This document shows positions 19,166-29,390 of a stretch of DNA of 64,000 nucleotides, in pieces. Numbering within the stretch: the first letter of the stretch is position 1; every line of letters starts with the position of its first letter. The position numbers were made by a program, and so were the translations under genes. The stretch is from Streptomyces sp. NBC_00461 (GTDB lineage Bacteria; Actinomycetota; Actinomycetes; Streptomycetales; Streptomycetaceae): NCBI RefSeq assembly GCF_036013935.1, contig NZ_CP107902.1, positions 8,155,001 through 8,219,000 of the forward strand, written 5' to 3'. Below the pieces are notes generated by a model. It saw only the letters and a program-made list of their open reading frames with translations. It was not told the DNA's origin and searched no databases.

Positions 19166-20968
19166 TCACGGGTACGACACCACCGTGGAGGGCACCGTCG
19201 ACGTCCCCGACGTGGGGGAGCCCGTCTCGTTGATGACGCGCTCGTACTGGCCCTTGCCGCCCAGGGAGACCACCAGCAGGTCGTGGAAGCGCACTCCGGC
19301 CCGGTTGGGCGCGGCGAAGCCGCTGTGCTGCACGATCGTCGGGTCGACGTTGTAGTAGCAGTAACTGCCCAGGCCCCAGCCCTCGTGCGCGGTGACGCCG
19401 TCGCCGACCTTGTAGGCGGCGTACCCCTTCACCGAGCCGTTCTGGATGGCGGCCTGGTTCGGGGCGTCGTAGGCCTTCTCGTTCTGGAAGAAGATCGTGC
19501 GCCCCCGCTGCCCGTTCCACTGCACGTCGTACTTGTTGAAGTGCTCCACGAACAGGCCGGTGCACAGTACGTCGTCGCCGTTCACGACCACCCCGTAGTC
19601 GGCCCGGTTGGTCTCCCAGCCGACGCCTTCGCCGTGGTCGGCGCGCCACACCCAGGTGTGGTCGACGATGGTGTGCCGGCTGTTGACGACCATGCTGGTG
19701 GTGGCCTTGCCGGCGCCCGCGCCGCCGATGCGGACGAAGACGTCCTGGACGGTGGTCGGGTTGGCGGAGTGGTCGCGTGAGGCGCCGCGCGGGCCGATCT
19801 CCAGCAGGGTGGGGGAGTTGACCTGCCCGGCGTCGACCAGAAACCCCGCCAGCCGTACACCGTCGACATCGGCGACGCGCAGAGCGGTGACTCCGTTGTC
19901 GGGTACGAGAGTCGCGTAACCGAGGCCCAGGACGACCGTGTTGGCACGGTTCACCTGGACAGGCTGGTCGAGGTGGTAGATCCCCGGCGTCAGCAGCAGG
20001 TGAAGTCCCTGCGCGAGCGCCTGGTTGAGGGTCGCCGCCGAGACGCCCGGTTTGGCGACGTAGAACTGCGACAGGGGCAGCGAGGTGCCGCGCGGGGTGC
20101 CGTTGCCCCAGGTGACCCCGCGGGCGTTCGTCCGCTTCTCCGGCAGGAAGACGTGGAGATCCGAGCTGCCGGTGACATGGAGGAAGGGCTTCTCCCGGGA
20201 GACCGGGGTGGTGTCGAGCGTCGTGTACGGCGGGTTCGGGAAGCTCTGCGCGGGGGCGCCCTCGACGCCGGAGAACACCATGTTCCAGACGCCGTTGAGC
20301 CAGCTGCCGATCGCGCTGTCCCGGGTGTACCACTGCTGCTGCGAGTACGGGCCGACCTGGCCGTCGATGCGGCTGTCGGCAATGTAACCGCCGCTCGCCC
20401 AACCGTAGCCCGTGGGCGAGAGGTTGAGGCCGCCGCGGACGTGCATACGGCGGAACGGGGCCGCCTGGGCGACCGCCCACCGGTTGGTGCCGTTGGCCGG
20501 TGCCAGGGCCAGGTTCTCCGCCGAGCGCCAGAAGTTCTGCGTCGCGTTGCCGTTGAACCAGCCCGCGTCGACGGTGACGTCCCCGTTGATGGTCGTGTCG
20601 TCGGGGGAGAGGCCCAGGCCCATGATCGAGGTGTAGAAGCCGAGTTGGGCGTTGAGGCCGTTGTACGTGCCCGGCTTGAACAGCAGCGCGTAGCGGCCGG
20701 TGCCGAACTGGGCCGACTCCTGCTGCCTGAACACCTCGTCCAGCTTGGCCTGGATGCCCGCCGTGGACGGGTCGAAGACGAGGACGTTCGGGCCGAGGTC
20801 GCCGCCGCCGGGGAGCCGCCGCGGCTTCCTGACGGAGTGCGGAGCAGGGGTGGCGGGGGCCGCCGTGGCCGGAGCTGCGGAGGCAGGGGCGGACAGACCG
20901 AGTGCGGCGGGGGCTGCGGCGGCCGCCGCGGCGAGCATGGATCTCCGGCCGATGTCAGGCATGGGCAT
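19166..20968 (-). CDS. Secreted GH55-like exo-beta-1,3-glucanase
   Basis: A 600-residue secreted protein. The signal peptide has a twin-arginine-like 'GRRSML' and an Ala-rich core to about residue 45. The rest has many short beta-helix turns in two blocks, as in GH55 laminarinases. The C-terminal 'VTAHEGWGLGSYCYYN' segment resembles the GH55 catalytic-glutamate region. Such proteins are often mislabelled adenylyl cyclase in Streptomyces. The expected role is to release glucose or oligomers from beta-1,3-glucan outside the cell. The context supports this: a divergent sugar ABC operon with GH1 glucosidase and a CebR-like operator at its promoter. ATG 20968 has AGGAGA 8 bases upstream. Confidence 0.65.
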   Translation of the reverse strand: MPMPDIGRRSMLAAAAAAAPAALGLSAPASAAPATAAPATPAPHSVRKPRRLPGGGDLGPNVLVFDPSTAGIQAKLDEVFRQQESAQFGTGRYALLFKPGTYNGLNAQLGFYTSIMGLGLSPDDTTINGDVTVDAGWFNGNATQNFWRSAENLALAPANGTNRWAVAQAAPFRRMHVRGGLNLSPTGYGWASGGYIADSRIDGQVGPYSQQQWYTRDSAIGSWLNGVWNMVFSGVEGAPAQSFPNPPYTTLDTTPVSREKPFLHVTGSSDLHVFLPEKRTNARGVTWGNGTPRGTSLPLSQFYVAKPGVSAATLNQALAQGLHLLLTPGIYHLDQPVQVNRANTVVLGLGYATLVPDNGVTALRVADVDGVRLAGFLVDAGQVNSPTLLEIGPRGASRDHSANPTTVQDVFVRIGGAGAGKATTSMVVNSRHTIVDHTWVWRADHGEGVGWETNRADYGVVVNGDDVLCTGLFVEHFNKYDVQWNGQRGRTIFFQNEKAYDAPNQAAIQNGSVKGYAAYKVGDGVTAHEGWGLGSYCYYNVDPTIVQHSGFAAPNRAGVRFHDLLVVSLGGKGQYERVINETGSPTSGTSTVPSTVVSYP

Positions 20969-21008
20969 GGGGCGGCTCTCCTGTTCAGGAAGTGAACGGG
21001 GTGGGGTC

Positions 21009-21022
21009 TGGGAGCGCTCTCT
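21009..21022. promoter_or_regulatory. LacI-family (CebR/BglR-type) operator candidate
   Basis: TGGGAGCGCTCTCT matches 12 of 14 positions of the CebR-type box TGGGAGCGCTCCCA. It lies 41 bases upstream of the GH55-like start. A perfect version, TTGAGAGCGCTCTCAA, precedes the GH16 gene at 62116-62131. Confidence 0.65.
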
Positions 21023-21128
21023 TGCCGGTGAATGCTTCAACTACCCGAACGGGCGCGTCAAGAGGTGCGGCCGGAGTTCCACAAGGGTTGCCGTACCCCT
21101 TGACTAGCCCATCCCCTGAGGTTTAACT

Positions 21129-21145
21129 CACGTCCTAAATTAAGT
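21129..21145. promoter_or_regulatory. AT-rich imperfect palindrome before the sugar ABC operon
   Basis: GTCCTAAATTAAGTC with core CTAAATTAAG is an imperfect palindrome about 35 bases before the binding-protein start. In this GC-rich context it stands out and could be a promoter element or an operator for a ROK-type sugar regulator. The evidence is weak. Confidence 0.3.
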
Positions 21146-21179
21146 CATGAGTGCAATCCCTGAAGGGACACCGGGAGCC

Positions 21180-22496
21180 ATGCGCAGCATCCGAGCCGCG
21201 GCCGTAGGCGCCGTCACCATGTCACTCGCCCTTGCCGCCTCGGCCTGCGGAGGCGGTTCGTCGACGGGCGGCGGGTCCAACGACTCGCCCAAGACACTCA
21301 CGTACTGGGCCTCCAACCAGGGCGCCAGCATCGCCGTCGACAAGAAGGTCCTGCAGCCCGAGCTCGACAAGTTCGAGAAGCAGTCGGGCATCAAGGTGAA
21401 GCTGGAGGTCGTGCCCTGGTCCGACCTGCTGAACCGGATCCTCACCGCGACCACCTCAGGTCAGGGCCCCGACGTCCTGAACATCGGCAACACCTGGAGC
21501 GCCTCCCTGCAGGCGACCGGCGCGCTGCTGCCGTGGGACGCCAAGAACTTCACCAGGATCGGCGGCCGTGACCGCTTCGTGGACTCGGCGCTCGGCTCGA
21601 CCGGCGCGGAGGGCAAGGACCCGGCCGCGGTCCCGCTGTACTCGATGGCCTACGCCCTCTACTACAACAAGGAGATCTTCGCCGACGCCGGCATCACCAA
21701 GCCCCCTGCCACCTGGGACGAGCTGATCGCCGACGGCAAGAAGATCAAGGCGAAGGGCAAGTCGCCGCTCGGCGCCGAGGGTTCGAACCTGTCGGAGAAC
21801 ATCCACCATGTCTTCGTCTTCGCCAAGCAGCACGGCGCCGACTTCTTCACCGCGGACGGCAAGGCCGACTTCACCAACGACGGCGTGGTCACCGCGGTCA
21901 AGCAGTACGTCGACCTGATGGCCAAGGACAAGGTCATACCGACCGGCGACGCCGAGTACGCGCAGAACCAGTCGGTGAGCGACTTCGCCAAGGGCAAACA
22001 GGCGATGCTGCTGTGGCAGTCCGCCGCCGCCAACCTCAAGTCGCAGGGAATGAGCGACAGTTCGTACGGTATCGCCCCCGTGCCCGTGCAGTCCGGCACG
22101 CCTGGCACCGGCACTCAGGTCAACTCGATGGTCGCGGGCATCAACCTCGCCGTCTTCAAGAACACCGACAACCTCGACGGCGCCACCAAGTTCGTGACGT
22201 TCATGACGAGCGACGCGGAACAGAAGATCCTCAACACGGCGTACAGCTCGATTCCGCCGGTCAGGGCGGCTCAGCAGGACCCCACCTTCAACTCCGCGTC
22301 CAACTCCGTACTCAAGAACACCCTCGCCACGAGCGCCGCGGCGCTGCCGCAGGTCGCCGACGAGTCGCAGTTCGAGACGACCGTCGGTACGGCCGTCAAG
22401 GACCTGTTCGCCGATGTGGCGGCCGGACGCGCGGTCACCACCGACTCGGTGAAGGCCAAGCTCCTGAAGGCCCAGCAGCAGATGCCGGCGAAGTGA
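21180..22496 (+). CDS. Sugar ABC transporter substrate-binding lipoprotein (CUT1 type)
   Basis: A 438-residue extracellular solute-binding protein of family 1. A lipoprotein signal peptide ends in 'LAASAC', with the lipid-anchored Cys near residue 24 followed by a Gly/Ser linker. The mature part has the 'LTYWASNQG' start and an aromatic-rich ligand region. It should capture an oligosaccharide, probably a beta-glucan oligomer such as laminaribiose or cellobiose, and deliver it to the two permeases encoded next. ATG 21180 gives a normal signal peptide; ATG 21147 would add 11 residues. As usual for CUT1 operons no ATPase gene is present; a shared MsiK-type ATPase is expected elsewhere. Confidence 0.88.
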   Translation: MRSIRAAAVGAVTMSLALAASACGGGSSTGGGSNDSPKTLTYWASNQGASIAVDKKVLQPELDKFEKQSGIKVKLEVVPWSDLLNRILTATTSGQGPDVLNIGNTWSASLQATGALLPWDAKNFTRIGGRDRFVDSALGSTGAEGKDPAAVPLYSMAYALYYNKEIFADAGITKPPATWDELIADGKKIKAKGKSPLGAEGSNLSENIHHVFVFAKQHGADFFTADGKADFTNDGVVTAVKQYVDLMAKDKVIPTGDAEYAQNQSVSDFAKGKQAMLLWQSAAANLKSQGMSDSSYGIAPVPVQSGTPGTGTQVNSMVAGINLAVFKNTDNLDGATKFVTFMTSDAEQKILNTAYSSIPPVRAAQQDPTFNSASNSVLKNTLATSAAALPQVADESQFETTVGTAVKDLFADVAAGRAVTTDSVKAKLLKAQQQMPAK

Positions 22497-22501
22497 GCCC
22501 G

Positions 22502-23527
22502 ATGACCACCACAGCCCTCAAGGAACCGGTGAGGGGGGCTTCCCCCGGTGCGGCGGCGCGCGAACCGCGTCGCCGCACCGGGCGGATCCGCCGGATCGGC
22601 CTGCCCTACCTGCTCCTTCTGCCCGCCCTGCTGCTCGAACTCCTCGTCCACCTCGTGCCGATGGTCGTCGGCATCGTGATGAGCTTCAAGGAACTCACGC
22701 AGTTCTACATCCGCGACTGGGGCGCCGCGCCCTGGTCCGGCCTCGACAACTACAAGGTGTCGGTGGACTTCGACGCCCCCGTCGGCAGCGCGCTGCTCCA
22801 CTCCTTCTTCGTCACCGTCGGCTTCACCCTGCTGTCGGTCGGCCTGTGCTGGCTGATCGGCACGGCGGCCGCGGTCTACATGCAGGACGCCTTCCGCGGC
22901 CGGGGCCTGCTGCGGGCGCTGTTCCTGGTGCCGTACGCGCTACCGGTCTACGCGGCCGTCATCACCTGGGTGTTCATGTTCCAGCACGACAACGGCCTGG
23001 TGAACCACGTCCTGCACGACCAGCTGCACCTCACCGACAAGCCGTCCTTCTGGCTCATCGGCGACAACAGCTTCTACGCCCTGCTCACCGTGTCCGTGTG
23101 GAAGGGCTGGCCGTTCGCCTTCCTGATCGTGATGGCCGGACTCCAGAACATTCCCCGGGAGTTGTACGAGGCGGCGGCACTGGACGGCGCCGGCATGTGG
23201 CAACAGATCCGCCGCATCACCCTGCCGTCGCTGCGACCGGTCAACCAGGTCCTGGTCCTGGTCCTGTTCTTGTGGACCTTCAACGACTTCAACACACCCT
23301 TCGTCCTGTTCGGCAGGGCCGCCCCGGAGGCCGCGGACCTCATCTCGGTCCACATCTACCAAGCGTCCTTCGTCACCTGGAACTTCGGCACCGGCTCCGC
23401 GATGTCCGTACTCCTGCTGCTCTTCCTGCTGGTCGTGACGGGCGTCTACCTGCTGCTCACGTCGCGAGGACCTCGTGGATCCCGAGGACCCCGTGGATCC
23501 CGGGGAAGGCAGACGGCCGATGTCTAG
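22502..23527 (+). CDS. Sugar ABC transporter permease 1
   Basis: A 341-residue MalF-type inner-membrane permease with six hydrophobic segments. The EAA loop ('ELYEAAALDGAGMWQQIRRI', about residues 220-239) contacts the ATPase. It begins 5 bases after the binding-protein stop. Its C-terminal tail is a short Gly-Pro-Arg-Gly-Ser repeat produced by tandem GGACCCCGTGGATCCC-like DNA (about 23467-23508), an unusual charged extension. It overlaps the next permease by 8 bases. Confidence 0.9.
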   Translation: MTTTALKEPVRGASPGAAAREPRRRTGRIRRIGLPYLLLLPALLLELLVHLVPMVVGIVMSFKELTQFYIRDWGAAPWSGLDNYKVSVDFDAPVGSALLHSFFVTVGFTLLSVGLCWLIGTAAAVYMQDAFRGRGLLRALFLVPYALPVYAAVITWVFMFQHDNGLVNHVLHDQLHLTDKPSFWLIGDNSFYALLTVSVWKGWPFAFLIVMAGLQNIPRELYEAAALDGAGMWQQIRRITLPSLRPVNQVLVLVLFLWTFNDFNTPFVLFGRAAPEAADLISVHIYQASFVTWNFGTGSAMSVLLLLFLLVVTGVYLLLTSRGPRGSRGPRGSRGRQTADV

Positions 23528-24374
23528 ATCCCCCATGGCGCCGCCGAGTTCATTCCTCTGGTCCCGGCGCGTCTTCCTCACCCTGCTCACCGGATTCGTG
23601 CTGGTGCCGGTGTACGTCATGATCTCCAGCTCGCTGAAGCCACTCGCCGACGTGACGGGCGAATTCCACTGGCTCCCCAGCAATCTGACGGTCCGTCCGT
23701 ACATCGACATCTGGTCGACGGTCCCGCTCGCGCGGTACTTCGTGAACTCGCTGATCGTGGCCGGCTCGGCAACCGTTCTCTCCGTGGTGATCGCGGTGTT
23801 CGCGGCGTACGCCGTCAGCCGCTACAACTTCCGCGGCAAACGCGTGTTCACGGTCACCGTCCTGTCCACGCAGATGTTCCCGGGCATCCTCTTCCTGCTC
23901 CCGCTGTTCCTCCTCTACGTCAACATCGGCAACGCCACCGGCATCGCCCTGTTCGGCTCCCGCGGCGGCCTGATCCTCACCTACCTCACCTTCTCGCTCC
24001 CCTTCTCCATCTGGATGCTGATCGGCTACTTCGACTCGGTGCCGCGCGACCTCGACGAGGCGGCGCTGGTGGACGGCTGCGGCCCGCTGGGCGCGCTGTT
24101 CCGGATCGTCGTACCCGCCGCGATCCCCGGCATCGTCGCCGTCGCCGTCTACGCCTTCATGACCGCCTGGGGCGAGGTGCTCTTCGCCTCCGTCATGACC
24201 AACGACGCCACCCGCACCCTCGCCGTCGGCCTCCAGGGCTACTCCACGCTCAACGACGTCTACTGGAACCAGATCATGGCCGCCTCGCTGGTCGTCAGCC
24301 TGCCCGTGGTCGCGGGTTTCCTCCTGCTGCAGCGCTACCTCGTCGCCGGGCTGACGGCGGGAGCAGTCAAGTGA
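23520..24374 (+). CDS. Sugar ABC transporter permease 2
   Basis: A 284-residue MalG-type permease with six hydrophobic segments and an EAA loop ('[20 protein letters not shown]') in the second half. ATG 23520 overlaps the end of permease 1 and has GGAAGG upstream. A 15-residue longer reading inside the repeat DNA is less likely. It works with permease 1 and the lipoprotein to import the sugar that the following GH1 enzyme cleaves. Confidence 0.9.
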   Translation: MSRSPMAPPSSFLWSRRVFLTLLTGFVLVPVYVMISSSLKPLADVTGEFHWLPSNLTVRPYIDIWSTVPLARYFVNSLIVAGSATVLSVVIAVFAAYAVSRYNFRGKRVFTVTVLSTQMFPGILFLLPLFLLYVNIGNATGIALFGSRGGLILTYLTFSLPFSIWMLIGYFDSVPRDLDEAALVDGCGPLGALFRIVVPAAIPGIVAVAVYAFMTAWGEVLFASVMTNDATRTLAVGLQGYSTLNDVYWNQIMAASLVVSLPVVAGFLLLQRYLVAGLTAGAVK

Positions 24375-24415
24375 ACCCTCGCGCAACCAACTCCACGTAT
24401 CTCGAAGGGACTTCC

Positions 24416-25780
<1,365 letters not shown>

Positions 25781-25794
25781 CGGCGGCTCGCGGT

Positions 25795-26265
25795 ATCGGG
25801 CCGACCTCGTCGACACCGTCAACGCCGTCCCGCCGGTGCTCGGCGCACTCCTCGTCACCGCCGTCGCGGGCAGCGGACCGGCCACGCCCGCGCTCGCCGT
25901 GAGTGCCGTCGCCTGGGCACCTCTCGCCGTGCACACCTCCGCGCTGTTGAGGCAGGAACGCGCGGCCCTGCACATCACCGCCACCCGGGGCCTCGGCGCG
26001 GGCCGCCGACACCTGCTCCGCCACGAGCTGCTGCCCGCCGTCCTGCCGCCCGTCACCCGCCATGCCCTGCTGCGCCTGCCCGGCACCGCCCTCGCGCTCT
26101 CCTCGCTCGCCTTCCTCGGTCTGGGCGCGCAGCCGCCCTCCCCGGAGTGGGGCCGGCTGCTCGCCGAGAACCAGCCCTACGCCGAACGCGCCCCCTGGGC
26201 GGTCATCGCCCCCGCCGCCGTCCTCGCCCTGCTCGGCGCGCTGGCGGTCAGCGCGGGTGGGGGAG
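25795..26265 (+). pseudogene. Remnant of a DppC-type peptide/nickel ABC permease
   Basis: One frame encodes the C-terminal half of an oligopeptide/nickel permease. It includes hydrophobic segments, an EAA-like loop '[17 protein letters not shown]' and the conserved '[17 protein letters not shown]' block. The N-terminal half and a start codon are missing; the frame enters from inside the GH1 gene. The homology also ends abruptly before a Gly/Arg-rich junk tail. No partner permease, binding protein or ATPase gene is adjacent. This is a deletion remnant. Confidence 0.65.
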
Positions 26266-26310
26266 TGCGACGACCGAGGCGTCGTACCGCCGAGGGGACC
26301 TTGGCTTCCG

Positions 26311-26335
26311 AACTCTCTTTGTGTACAAGGGAGTT
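26311..26335. promoter_or_regulatory. Inverted repeat, possible relict operator
   Basis: AACTCTCTT (26311-26319) and AAGGGAGTT (26327-26335) form 9-bp arms with one mismatch around TGTGTAC. It sits 40 bases upstream of the MFS remnant and looks like the operator of a lost TetR- or MarR-type regulator. Confidence 0.45.
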
Positions 26336-26374
26336 GGTGGACGCAAAGGGACGACCTCACAGTCGTAGGTCGGC

Positions 26375-26674
26375 ATGCGCGGGGCGGAGGGCCGTACCCG
26401 TCTCACCCTCTTGCTGAGACTTCTGATCCTCACCCAACTCGCCTTCAACCTCGGCTTCTTCGCGGTGCTGCCCTTCCTGGCGGAGCACCTTGGGCAGGCG
26501 ATGGGGACGGCGGGCCGGCCGGTCGGGTTCGTGCTGGGGCTGCGGACCTTCAGTCAGCAGGGGCTGTTCGTGGTGGGTGGCCTGCCGGTGGCCGGCGTGC
26601 TCCTCGGGGTGGGGCTGCCTGTGGCCGTGTCCTGGCTGGTGTCGGCCGCGACAACGGCCGTGGCGAGCGGGATG
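26375..26674 (+). pseudogene. Internally deleted MFS transporter remnant
   Basis: An ATG-started frame encodes the first two helices of a drug-efflux-type MFS protein ('[20 protein letters not shown]', then '[15 protein letters not shown]'). It jumps directly to what looks like the last helix ('[20 protein letters not shown]'). Roughly 280 residues expected in between are missing, so the product cannot be a transporter. From 26675 to 26949 only short scrambled frames remain, with no recognisable gene. Confidence 0.6.
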
Positions 26675-26949
26675 TCGGCGCGTCGCGCAGCGTCGGTGGG
26701 CCGGCGTCATGGAGATCCAGGTGGAGCTCACCCGGCAGGCGAATCAGGAACCTGGCGCGGGGTCGCGGAGTGGTCGGGGCGGTGCGGCATGAGGTGCTGG
26801 GCCCCGCTCGCCTGCCAGGGCGCGCGTGCGGGCCGTCGACCTGTCCTCCCGGGTCGACCGGGAGGAGGCGAACCGGATCCAGGGGTGTCTCGGGCTCCAG
26901 GTGCGGGAGCTCACGGTGTACCGGCCGGTGCCGGAGGGGCGAGGGGCGT

Positions 26950-27735
26950 TCAGGACGCCACCGTCTCGCGCTCCGGCAGCACCGTCTCCCGCTCCAGCAT
27001 CTCCTCGACCTCGCCCTCCTGGACCCGCGAGGTCCGCCACAGCCACGAAACGTCCCGGCCGAACGACCACAGGAGCGTGGTCAGCGCCATGGCGACGACG
27101 GCGAAGGCCGCCGTGTAGGGCAGCAGCCCCGAGGCGGCCGTCAGCAGGAAGATGCCCTGGAACGCGGCGACCGCCTTGCGGGCCGTGCTCGGTGGCAGCG
27201 AGGCGTTCAGCCACGGCCAGACACGGGCCGCGGCGACGAAGCCGTAGCGCATGCCGCCGATGAGCATGACCCAGAGGCCGAGATGCATCGACACGTACAC
27301 GCTGAGCACCAGGATCAGGAACGCGTCGACCTCCATGTCGAAACGGGCGCCCAGCGCGGTCGACGTGCCGGTCCTGCGGGCCACCTTGCCGTCGACGCCG
27401 TCCAATATCAGGGCCACCGCCGTCAGGCCGACGAACAGCGTGACCGGCGGGGAGCTCTCGAAGGAGTCCGCGACCAGGGCCGTGACACCGCCGACCAGCG
27501 TGGCCCGGCCGAGGGTCACCCGGTTGGCCGGGCCGAAGGAGCGCAACCGGGAGCGGTGCAGCGCCCGGGAGAGCACCGCCCAGCTGGCGACGGCGAAGGC
27601 GAGGCCGGTCAGCCACCCTGCCGGCCCCATGCCGATCGCCGTGCCGAGCAGGGCCAGCAACAGGATCTGAACGCCCGCTCCCACAGCGGTCTCCTGCTGG
27701 ACCAGCCTTGCGTCGTATGTGTTGTTCAGGGCCAC
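26950..27735 (-). CDS. CDP-alcohol phosphatidyltransferase family membrane protein
   Basis: A 261-residue integral membrane enzyme. It has the family signature at 112-137: Asp112, Asp115-Gly116, Ala119-Arg120, Gly129, Asp133 and Asp137. Such enzymes transfer a phosphatidyl or other phospho-alcohol group from a CDP carrier to an acceptor alcohol. GTG 27735 has GGAGGG 7 bases upstream; a longer 288-residue reading starts with non-membrane sequence and is rejected. It is divergent from the dehydrogenase gene at 27844, 108 bases away, and so may share control with the pterin-like cluster. The substrate alcohol is unknown. Confidence 0.82.
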   Translation of the reverse strand: MALNNTYDARLVQQETAVGAGVQILLLALLGTAIGMGPAGWLTGLAFAVASWAVLSRALHRSRLRSFGPANRVTLGRATLVGGVTALVADSFESSPPVTLFVGLTAVALILDGVDGKVARRTGTSTALGARFDMEVDAFLILVLSVYVSMHLGLWVMLIGGMRYGFVAAARVWPWLNASLPPSTARKAVAAFQGIFLLTAASGLLPYTAAFAVVAMALTTLLWSFGRDVSWLWRTSRVQEGEVEEMLERETVLPERETVAS

Positions 27736-27843
27736 CGCACACCCTCCGGCCGTATGACAGAGTCGATCAACGCCGCGCTCTGTGCGCGGCCTGTGCACAC
27801 CTCGGTACGTGAACAACTTCCAGATGGTTCAGGAGGAGGCCAG

Positions 27844-28827
27844 ATGAACTACATCGCACGCGCGTTCTGGCTCAGTCGTCAGGGTCTCGGTGAGATACGG
27901 AGCACCGATCTGGCGGGGCCCGCGGAGGGCGAGGTGCTGGTGCGCTCGCTCTTCTCGGGAGTCAGCCGTGGCACGGAGACACTCGTCTTCCGCGGCGGCG
28001 TCCCGGAGAGCCAGCACGCGGCCATGCGGGCACCGTTCCAGGAGGGCGACTTCCCGGCACCGGTGAAGTACGGCTACCTCAACGTCGGCGTGGTCGAGGA
28101 GGGGCCGGACGAACTCGTCGGCCGGACGGTGTTCTGCCTCTACCCGCACCAGACGCGATACGTCGTCCCGGCCGCCGCCGTGACCGTCGTACCGGACACC
28201 GTGCCCGCCGAGCGGGCCATCCTCGCCGGCACCGTCGAGACCGCCGTGAACGCCCTCTGGGACGCGGCGCCCCTGGTCGGCGACCGGATCGCGGTGGTCG
28301 GCGGCGGAATGGTCGGCTGCTCGGTGGCCGCCCTGCTGGCCCGCTTCCCCGGCGTCCGCGTCCAGCTGGTCGATGCCGACCCCACCCGCGCCAAGGTCGC
28401 CCAGGCCCTCGGTGTCGACTTCGCCCTGCCCGGCGACGCCCTCGACGGACGTGACCTCGTCGTCCACGCCAGCGCCACCGAACAGGGCCTCGCCCGCTCC
28501 CTGGAACTGCTCAACGCCGAGGGCACCGTCCTCGAACTGAGCTGGTACGGCGACCGGAAGGTCAGCCTGCCGCTCGGCGAGGCCTTCCACTCCCGGCGAC
28601 TGGTCATCCGCAGCAGCCAGGTCGGCACCGTCTCCCCGGCCGGCCGCGCCGGCCGTACGTACGCCGACCGGCTCGCCCTCGCCCTCGACCTGCTCGCCGA
28701 CCCCGCGCTCGACGCCCTCGTCACCGGTGAGTGCGCCTTCGAGGAACTGCCCGACGTCATGCCGCGTCTGGCCTCCGGGGAGATTCCGGCGCTGTGCCAC
28801 CGGGTCAGGTACGAGGACACAGACTGA
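27844..28827 (+). CDS. MDR-superfamily dehydrogenase (BchC-like, zinc ligands not evident)
   Basis: A 327-residue medium-chain dehydrogenase/reductase. The Rossmann motif '[15 protein letters not shown]' lies near 155-169. The early block '[11 protein letters not shown]' replaces the Cys-containing catalytic zinc site of true alcohol dehydrogenases, as in the BchC-like branch. It probably oxidises a hydroxyl or reduces a carbonyl on the cluster's product with NAD(P). It is the first gene of the rightward run, with GGAGGAGG before ATG 27844, and is followed after 164 bases by the PTPS-like gene. Confidence 0.82.
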   Translation: MNYIARAFWLSRQGLGEIRSTDLAGPAEGEVLVRSLFSGVSRGTETLVFRGGVPESQHAAMRAPFQEGDFPAPVKYGYLNVGVVEEGPDELVGRTVFCLYPHQTRYVVPAAAVTVVPDTVPAERAILAGTVETAVNALWDAAPLVGDRIAVVGGGMVGCSVAALLARFPGVRVQLVDADPTRAKVAQALGVDFALPGDALDGRDLVVHASATEQGLARSLELLNAEGTVLELSWYGDRKVSLPLGEAFHSRRLVIRSSQVGTVSPAGRAGRTYADRLALALDLLADPALDALVTGECAFEELPDVMPRLASGEIPALCHRVRYEDTD

Positions 28828-28991
28828 CGGAGTCGTTCAATTTGGGACGACTTTCGGGTTGCAAGGCCGCCTGACCTGAGAAAAGAGTGAGGGGCGGTTG
28901 AACGCGGGAAACCGAAGAGCCGTATTACTAAGGCATCCCCCGGCGGCCAACAGTCGGGGGGCCAGACGTGCCGCACCTGGAGGGTCGTCCG

Positions 28992-29390
28992 TTGTTCAGT
29001 GTCACCGTCCGCGATCACATCATGATCGCCCACAGCTTCCGTGGCGAGGTCTTCGGACCCGCGCAGCGTCTGCACGGAGCGACGTTCCTGGTGGACGCCA
29101 CATTCCGGCGCGAGCAGCTGGACGACGACAACATCGTCGTCGACATCGGACTCGCCACACAGGAACTGGGCGCCGTGGTCAGCGAGCTGAACTACAGAAA
29201 CCTCGACAACGAGCCCGAGTTCGCCGGAGTCAACACCTCCACGGAGTTCCTGGCCAAGGTCATCGCCGACCGGCTCGCCGAGCGGATCGAGAAGGGCTCG
29301 CTCGGCGAGGGCGCCAGGGGCATCGCGGGGATCGCCGTGACCCTGCACGAGTCGCACATCGCCTGGGCGAGTTACGAGCGTGCCCTGTGA
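28992..29390 (+). CDS. 6-pyruvoyl-tetrahydropterin synthase-fold protein, catalytic site altered
   Basis: A 132-residue T-fold protein of the PTPS/QueD family. His14 and His28 remain. The HxH zinc pair reads His28-Gly-Ala30, and the catalytic Cys position (before 'QRLHG') is Ala24. The pterin-binding Glu120 in 'TLHES' is kept. It thus looks able to bind a pterin-like ring but not to do normal PTPS or QueD chemistry. I recall that the S. coelicolor homolog SCO6650 was crystallised and reported to lack zinc and PTPS activity. TTG 28992 is preceded by GGAGGG at 8 bases; GTG 28968 is an alternative adding 8 residues. Its stop overlaps the next start as GTGA. Confidence 0.85.
   Translation: MFSVTVRDHIMIAHSFRGEVFGPAQRLHGATFLVDATFRREQLDDDNIVVDIGLATQELGAVVSELNYRNLDNEPEFAGVNTSTEFLAKVIADRLAERIEKGSLGEGARGIAGIAVTLHESHIAWASYERAL

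Noticed and set aside
26826..26949. Short rightward frame starting '[20 protein letters not shown]'
   Set aside because: It looks protein-like but is only about 40 residues before it enters the antisense of the phosphatidyltransferase gene; no family recognised, so treated as part of the remnant island.
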